Of a DNA stretch of 64,000 nt, positions 56,499 to 64,000 are shown piece after piece. The position numbers and the translations under genes were made by a program. Origin of the DNA: Volvariella volvacea V23 (lineage: Eukaryota > Basidiomycota > Agaricomycetes > Agaricales > Pluteaceae); the NCBI GenBank assembly GCA_000349905.1, contig KB722752.1, positions 121,428 through 185,427 of the forward strand, written 5' to 3'. Each line of letters begins with the position of its first letter. Position 1 is the stretch's first letter. The notes under the pieces are model-generated. The model saw only the letters and a program-made list of their open reading frames with translations. It did not search any database and was not told the DNA's origin.

Positions 56499-58041
56499 AT
56501 GTCCAACCTCACGTCCTCCCATCTCTTCACACAACCTTCCCCAGATACAGAACATACCTTACCTCACTTTTCGCCTCTAGCCCTTCCTGGTATGCCTTAT
56601 CCATTCTTTCACCTTCTGCCCGTAGAAGAAATCGAGGATAATGAAGAGAGGCAGCTGAAGCGAGCAATCGAACTCTCCAAACAAACTGCTGCAGCGGAGC
56701 AACACTGGAGCTCTCTATTTGGAGCCGACAAACGCAGAGGCGTTGAGCCTATCTTGTTAAACCCAGAGACATCTCATCCCGATCCTACACCAGTAGAGGC
56801 GCCAAAGCCTTCGGTTGGTGGTGGAAAGCCATCCACCCTACGGAAGAAGGAAGCAAAGTCAAAAAACAAGGAAGCGCAAGCGAAGAATACCGACGCGGCT
56901 CGATCGACAAAAAGAAGGAAACAAACGGATTCTTCAAATCGTAGAACGAGTAGGCAGAGAACGCCTAACGTAGTTCTCCCTCACTCAGGCAGCGAAAATG
57001 ATTCAGCCCCCCAAAGGCTATCCTTTGTAGCCAACGAGGAAGGCTTGGTTCTCTCGGTGTCCACTGCGGAGATTGGACTCCTGAAGCATGCCGATTTGTT
57101 CTTTGGGGTTGGAACGTGCTCGCGCTGCAAGGAGGCTATATTTGCGCTCACTCACTCGGTTTGTCAATCTCGATTCCACTTGGGATACACTATTTAACGC
57201 CTTCCAGGACAATGCCGAAACTCAACTGCAGCTCAACCTTCACGTCACATGTCCTGGTTGTGGTACTACCCACTGCCAGGCATGTTGGCGATCCGTACCT
57301 TGTCCAGATGCCTGCGAAGGGTCTGATGTCTGCGCTCTCGGGACTTGCTGCTCCACCTATATTGCTTTGGCGTTTTATCTCCTCCTTTCGTCCTTTGATT
57401 TGTACTTTTTATCTCAAGGAAGTTCCGCCAACGCTGATTCGACTTGCAAAGAGGGGAGAAGGGAGTTTACACGGAGCATGTTAGGAGATATCATCTCATC
57501 TACCTCAAAGAGGTTTGTCCGCCACTTGAGATCGGTAACCCGAGAGTTAACTCGGTGGTTGGACGGTCCTCGTGACGGGCTGGACGGCAACACCCAACTC
57601 GTTATCCGACATTTATTCTCGCTATCCATTTATCGCGAAGTAATCGAAACATGGATCCAGGAAAAGAATGCCTCGTTCTGGATTGTACACAAGAAAACCT
57701 ATCTGAAGATCGTATCTCTTCTGAAATCCTGTTACAAGTGCGGATTAGGTGGAATCATAGATGATGTACCGAATATCATACGAACGACAGAAGGATTGGA
57801 AGCTTTGGTCTGGGACGGAGTTGGTAGCGTGACTTGGGAAGTAGATGAGGACGGAAAGCTGCTCGAAGGATTGCCCTTGAGATCCGTCATCGCCGATCTG
57901 GAAAACAGGCGGAATGAGTTCCGGTATTTACTTGCCAACGACGCTGAGTGTGACAAGGAGAGACAACTTACAAACAAACTTTGCGATAACATATCTCATC
58001 TCCTACTTCAGTCTATTACCCACGTGCCTCATGTGTCGTAG
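56499..58041 (+). CDS. RBR/IBR-type zinc-finger protein with UIM (possible E3 ubiquitin ligase)
   Basis: The frame is open from a TTG at 56484, but the first ATG is 56499 (MSNLTSSHLFTQPSPDTEHT). A ubiquitin-interacting-motif-like helix (EERQLKRAIELSKQTAAAE) follows, then a basic, Lys-rich linker with KRRK. The C-terminal half starts with a zinc-ligand pattern (GTCSRCKEAIFALTHS). A ~51-nt intron (gtttgt..ttccag) then leads to HVTCPGCGTTHCQACWRSVP, CPDACEG and CALGTCC, a C-x2-C / H-C-x2-C pattern typical of IBR/RING modules of RBR ligases. A hydrophobic stretch (STYIALAFYLLLSSFDLYFL) and a helical tail to 58041 follow. UIM plus IBR supports ubiquitin handling; ligase activity is inferred and a full RING1-IBR-RING2 set is not demonstrated. 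Confidence 0.65.
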
Positions 58042-59574
58042 TTTCGCTTAATACTGCATACATCTCTTTGGAATATTGCTTCCGGCTTGTCTCATGAGCT
58101 CTGCATGCGATACTAGACTTTGCCACCTTGTTTACTCGGACGGCTCAAAGTCCTGGAGTAATGCGTGCATACACATCACGAGCACCACCGCCACGACATG
58201 GTTTGCTTTCGAGGTCCATGAAACACGGCACTGATGTCTTCATCTCTCGTGATCTCAGCATTAAAATCCGACGACAGCTCCAACATACTGACCTGCAGGG
58301 CGACGAACTTCAGCCACTCGTTTTGGATCCGAGCTCAACTTTGCATACACGTGGACCATCGAGCCGCTGCAACATCTCCATTTGGTTTTCAGAGTCGCAT
58401 TATACCAATATGGTTGTGGAGAATAGGAGACTACTTACGTTCCGCCCAACACATGGCTTGTGATCCTATCTTGTGTACGTCAACGCTGGCGCAATTCGTT
58501 CTAATTCACCTTGTAAGGCCGTCCGTCGATCCAAAGATCGACAATACAAGTAACAACGACACGAGTTGGCAGAGCGACACGCTGAGGACCTTTCAGGTCG
58601 GCGCTTCTGCTAAGCCTGACTAGGCTGGCTGGGTTCGTCAGCATGGACATGAGACCCAAAAACTATGTAATGCTTGACGCCACTCAGGCTATTATTTCTC
58701 GTGCACGCGGAATCGCCGCGGAGTGGCAACTCGGACACATTCCACCTGGGTAATCAATTTATTAGCCTTAGCAATGCGTTGGAGTAGCAACGCCCCACAC
58801 TAAGCTTCTCGTAATAAGAAATTGAATGATGCGTACGAGCTCCTGCCCTTCCCACAGAAAGGGCAAGTGTCAGAGAGCATACCTTCCTGAAAGGCGTTCG
58901 CGGACTTTGTAAACTTTATTACAGTTCATCATTCAAAGCATGTCATTTTGATTTGACAGGCAGCAAGATTCTGTAAGGATCTTGTCATTAAGTAGAGCTG
59001 TTTTCTCAACGTGACCGTGTCCATAAACTCGATGATGCAAACTTACCGAGGTTCCGCAGCAAATGTTGCAGGATGTAAGCTGATGATACAACCGCACAAA
59101 GACCTACATTGAATTGTGCAGTGAACTTTTTGCCCCGTCAAGCACCTCTATGTGCACCAGCGGCGTTGATCGGTTTGTGTGGAACTTTCACTTGAATGTC
59201 ACTTAGGTTCCTGCCGACTAGCATGTCTCATTAATCACGCACTTCTTCTAACGAAGGACCCACTGTGTACCGCTAGGGATCGTCGGGAACAAGGAGGCTT
59301 AACCTAGAGGGGATGACCTACCTACTCAGTTTCACGACCCTTCTTCTTTCATAAGTCGCAAATTCGAACCCTTCTACCAAGCCCTCGTTATGGAAACTCA
59401 ACCTCGATGCAACCATCAAAGGTACCGGTCAACATCCAAAAGCGAACGCAATTCAATCAGAAAAGGCGCTTACAGCAACGCTCCGGTGTCGAGTCGGTTT
59501 GGCCGATTGATTATACAAGCTCGCGCGTAGAGAGCCAGGAAGTTGTAACCACCCCGACACCGAGGAAACTTCGT
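58042..59574. other. Gene-poor region before assembly gap
   Basis: No supported gene. A frame near 58.1-58.6 kb (plus) continues for about 130 codons (ALKSDDSSNILTCRATNFSH) without recognisable domain, start context or splice partners. Confidence 0.35.
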
Positions 59575-59674
59575 NNNNNNNNNNNNNNNNNNNNNNNNNN
59601 NNNNNNNNNNNNNNNNNNNNNNNNNNNNNNNNNNNNNNNNNNNNNNNNNNNNNNNNNNNNNNNNNNNNNNNNNN
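59575..59674. other. Assembly gap, 100 N
   Basis: Exactly 100 N's, the conventional placeholder for a scaffold gap of unknown size. Distances across this point should not be trusted, and the frames that cross it (59407-59793 plus, 59453-59914 minus) are artefacts. Confidence 0.98.
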
Positions 59675-61183
59675 AATCGCACGGTAAGTTAGGACAAAAT
59701 CTTCAGATAAACTTGAAGCTTCCTCTGCGCATACGTGTACACTGCGCGTGGAATGATCATTCTGAGCCATTGGACAGGAAATCCGCGAGGTAGAAAGCAA
59801 CAATCTGTCAATTAAGCTTCTTGTCTGGTCATATGAGCGATTTCTCGGGAACGGGGTGTAATTACCCCTACAAGAGCGTAATAGACCCTGGATGAGGCAC
59901 ATAATCAGACACAATCAATCTATTATGATCAGCAAAGCGGTGAACCTTTTGTATGGCCGTTCATACAACTAATGGGGAATGGAAACCAACAAGGCCGCCA
60001 TATTTTTTAAACGATGTGCCTATGATAGAACATTGTTCGCTGAGGTGTTTTATAATTAGAATGCACCCTGTCTTCAAAGGCTTAGCCAAACGACGAGGCC
60101 AGAAAAGTCCAGAAGGCACCAGGGAGTCTCGGACCGTAACTGTATAATCCAAGCAACTCGTCCTTACGACCAGTACCGTTGGATTGGCAGGCTGCCCCAG
60201 ATTACTATTGATTTCTGATTCGCAATGCCAATGTGCTTGAGGGTGTCAATCATTTCCCTCTATCGAGCCCTGAAGAGTAAACAATACGTCCACACACTCA
60301 ATGATCAGTGCACATTACAGCATTAACCGAGGATAACCCTTTCAACGAGGCGTAAATCTCATGTGAGAGTTCATAAATGGGCACTCTCTTGAACCCCATG
60401 ATGCACCTATGGTGTTTAGTCGGCCAGCGGCCTATACCGAGCCCAAACTAAGGGGAACATGGGGAAAGGCTATGATGTCGAGGTGCTTGGAGAACTTCGA
60501 CAAGTGTCATGGAATATCTCCTATCTGATAGATACGTTAGCAGTGACACGGGACAGGTAGAAAAGGGTATACGCGCGGTCCAAACCTCTTCCGGGGAGGT
60601 AAGCACCCCATATTCGCGGGATACCAAACACCCATACTGCCGGTGTAGAATTACTTCGATTGAACACCTGAAGGAGTGGAGTAGGTCATTTTTCGATGGG
60701 CATTCCTTCCCGCAGTCCCGATAATCATCGACTGCCTTGTCATCATAAGAGGGAGCTGTTGTTCCAGGTAATGCTAGAAAAGGAAGGATTACGGTGATGC
60801 ATAGCGAGGTAGAAGCTTCTGCCGATTCGTCGTGGTCGTGTATTTGTTCGAAGGATAGCTCGAAGAGGGTGAGGGTGGAGTGAATTGATAGCAACACCTC
60901 GTGTACAAAGGGTGGAAATGATGGTAGTACTAAATCGGTTAACCGCAGCGAGAGTTACAAAAAGCAAGTAGGATTTATAGGATCTAGCGGTTCAGGTTGG
61001 CCATGAACAACTTCAAGGTAATTGGGTAACCAACCTCGAATAGATTTCAGTGTAGAACGAAAGCTTCTAGCAGTTTGTTCCGTACATGAGAACAGGCACG
61101 AATTACACTCAGAATGAAACGCACCCTAGAAATTCGTGATGACAAGCCAAGAACAGTTTGCTAGAACGAATGATGTGTTCATC
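59675..61183. other. Gene-poor region after assembly gap
   Basis: No confident gene. The longest frame is 60448-60897 (minus, 149 codons), with a hydrophobic piece (LCITVILPFLALPG) and DKAVDDYRDCGKECPSKNDL. It could be a small secreted protein if the start were later and introns present, but no clear signal peptide start or homologous motif is seen. Confidence 0.35.
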
Positions 61184-62698
61184 CTATAATCGTGTTACGC
61201 CTCCACCATCCAAGTCCCGGCCTCGAAGAGCTGTCGCATCTTGAGGTCGATCCGAAGTTCCTCGTCCAATCGAGGTGGAGGGAAACTCGGACCCTGATGT
61301 AGTTGTTGACGATCCATTATTAGATGAGGGCCTTACATCGTCGAGTTCCTGTTCGTCGCTCTCATCGTCATCACTCAAACTAAATTCAGCTTCTTTGGAT
61401 GCACCCCGACTGCTTTCGGCTTGCGGCTTGGCAGGAGGCTGTTTAGGTGGAGGGGATGGGGGTTGCTGACTTTGGTATTGTATTTGCTGGGATTGAGTGT
61501 AGTGAGAAACGGGATTGGTCTCCACCCCTCTGGTATTTGGGCTAATTCGCGGCGTAGGCCGTACAAAACCGCCACGACTACCGCCCACGCTCTCCACATC
61601 TCCGGGGCCGAGTCGGAATGCTCCTGAATCCGAGCTATCTGCCTGGGACTGAGTATGATGGCTAACGGGATTGGTGGGTGCGTCGTTCTCTGCTCTAAAT
61701 ATTCCCCCTGCTGGGCGGTAGCCCTCATAAGTTCTAAACCCGCCATTTTGGCGATAATTTGCGTAAACATCCTTCATCCAATCCCATGCCTCCGATGCAT
61801 GATATCTCATGCTCTCGACTGAGAATTGGGGAATTTGATCGAAGCCCCGGAGATTTAGGACGAAGCGGTTGTAGAGTGTGCCAAGTACCGCATAAAACAT
61901 AAGGAGTGACAGGATGCTTTGTGTCAAGTGAGGAATCGATCAAGGGTGCATGTGGTCGCTGACTTACGTGACGGCCAAAATAGCAATTAAGCCCCATCCT
62001 CCACCATCTTCACTGGTCGGACATGCAAGCTTCCGTGGGCTTGGTTATCAGATTCGTAAGGAGAAAGAATGGAACTCACCTGGGTGCGCCACTCTATAGC
62101 AAATCCACATGCATTCTCGTCATCATAAGGTGGAAAGCTTGCAACTAGGCGAGGCTTGCCCACACCAAATACAGAAGTATCGCAGACAAAGTCAATTACT
62201 GCTGAAGCTCGCTGACCATCCTTGTCAGATTGGCTCTTGCATGGGGATCCTTCAAGGAACGTAAGCCTCGGACGAGACTCAAAGACGGTTATAGTGGTAT
62301 TCAAGGCTCTAGAATACGCGCATATAAGTGACTCGTGATGCACTGAGATGTGAGGGTTACCCTATTGAAATATCGCCATGATCTCTTCTAAGGAACCCTG
62401 CAATCTTGGAAGCGTCGATGTCCTTCATTCCAAACGGATCCCGATTAATCCTTCCACAGATGTTAAATACGAGTAGATGGCCATCAAGCGTCTTTAGTTC
62501 ATAGTCCTTGCTAAGCAACACTTCGTCATCTCCCACAAGCCCGTATCGGGAGCGAATTAAGACGCACCTGGACCTCAGGGGATTGAGATCGTAGAACTTG
62601 CCATTAAGGTGAGCCGTGCAGGCTTTCTCCTCTGCGTACGTAGGCAGAGTCGCGGTTGTGGCAGTCAGAAAGAGGAGAAGATATTTGTGCCAGACCAT
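61184..62698 (-). CDS. MRH-domain type I membrane receptor (Atg27 / mannose-6-phosphate-receptor-like)
   Basis: The ATG at 62698 begins a signal peptide (MVWHKYLLLFLTATTATLPT). The lumenal MRH domain follows: KACTAHLNGKFYDLNPLRS, HLLVFNICGRINRDPFG, SPCKSQSDKDGQR, AVIDFVCDTSVFG and CGFAIEWRTQ, then ACPTSEDGGG. The spaced cysteines and YDLNPL are typical of M6P-receptor-homology folds. A single membrane helix (WGLIAILAVTILSLLMFYAV) is followed by LGTLYNRFVLNLRGFDQIPQ, as in Atg27-like proteins that cycle between Golgi, endosome and vacuole. The cytoplasmic tail is long (about 200 residues), Ser/Pro/Gln-rich with acidic patches (SLSDDDESDEQELDDV), and ends at 61184. Whether it is a true Atg27 or another MRH sorting receptor cannot be decided by eye. 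Confidence 0.75.
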
Positions 62699-62846
62699 CG
62701 TGCAAGACGATGAGCTTGGCTTTAGATTTCGGATGACGGTGATTGGCTGTGACATGTGACTATTCAGTAACGTCACGTATGTCACACCCGCCGTTCCCAT
62801 TTCCGAAGGTTCCCTAACGCCAACACCGTCATCCTCAGCAGTCTCA
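62699..62846. promoter_or_regulatory. Compact bidirectional promoter
   Basis: Only 148 bp separate the divergent start codons of the MRH receptor (minus) and the complex I 49-kDa subunit (plus). Inside it is gtaacgtcacgtatgtcac, with an ACGTCA core (CRE-like) and a second GTCAC. Both genes must share this stretch, although elements could also lie in their 5' introns. Confidence 0.55.

Positions 62847-64000
<1,154 letters not shown>

Noticed and set aside
59341..59430. tRNA-like GGTTCGAAT box on the minus strand near 59370
   Set aside because: No matching D-arm, anticodon arm or acceptor stem could be drawn around it.
59407..59914. Frames with internal X residues at 59.4-59.9 kb
   Set aside because: They span the 100-N gap and are artefacts of translation through unknown bases.

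Overview
The window looks like nuclear DNA of a filamentous basidiomycete, most likely an agaricomycete of the Rhizoctonia/Ceratobasidiaceae type. The reasons are: many short introns (about 45-60 nt, GT..AG) in almost every gene; an N-terminally 'FW'-marked F-box/LRR-like family; broken Crinkler (CRN) type effector genes; and cytoplasmic copper amine oxidase, GH51, S10 peptidase and Nramp genes of fungal type. The species is inferred, not proved. Gene models were assembled by eye from reading frames and splice signals, so exon edges are predictions.

Layout. 0-5.7 kb: two minus-strand F-box genes with a possible small membrane protein between them. 6-11.6 kb: copper amine oxidase and a secreted serine carboxypeptidase, both minus strand. 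12.2-14.4 kb: a relic zone, with an inverted, frameshifted fragment of a gene that lies 31 kb away, followed by a CRN-family pseudogene that has lost its P-loop NTPase. 14.7-18.8 kb: tandem aldo-keto reductases. 19.1-24.2 kb: a disordered protein and a secreted GH51 arabinofuranosidase. 25.0-26.9 kb: a small mitochondrial protein and a FAS1 protein. 27.9-29.1 kb: a 5'-truncated LINE with poly(A). 29.1-32.6 kb: gene-poor, GC-rich DNA with a nested palindrome. 32.6-33.5 kb: one disordered protein gene. 35.8-38.6 kb: a tandem duplication in which both copies of an APH-like kinase are broken. 39.4-45.4 kb: one or two large disordered-protein genes. 46.2-48.9 kb: Nramp metal transporter. 49.7-50.9 kb: a second CRN pseudogene that keeps its NTPase but has two in-frame stops. 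54.9-58.0 kb: an F-box gene and an RBR/RING-like gene with a UIM. 58-61 kb: gene-poor and containing a 100-N assembly gap. 61.2-64 kb: an MRH-domain membrane receptor and, divergently, the complex I 49-kDa subunit, which runs off the window.

The clearest unusual signal is gene structure. Very small exons (10-20 nt) sit repeatedly on the most conserved or catalytic motifs: both catalytic glutamates of GH51, the Asp region of the S10 peptidase, the NFGPQHP motif of the 49-kDa subunit, and an N-domain stretch of the amine oxidase. In addition, the amine oxidase has an ordinary intron beside its cofactor tyrosine. The second theme is accumulation of broken lineage-specific genes (CRN, kinase, LINE, duplicated fragment) between intact housekeeping and secreted-enzyme genes.
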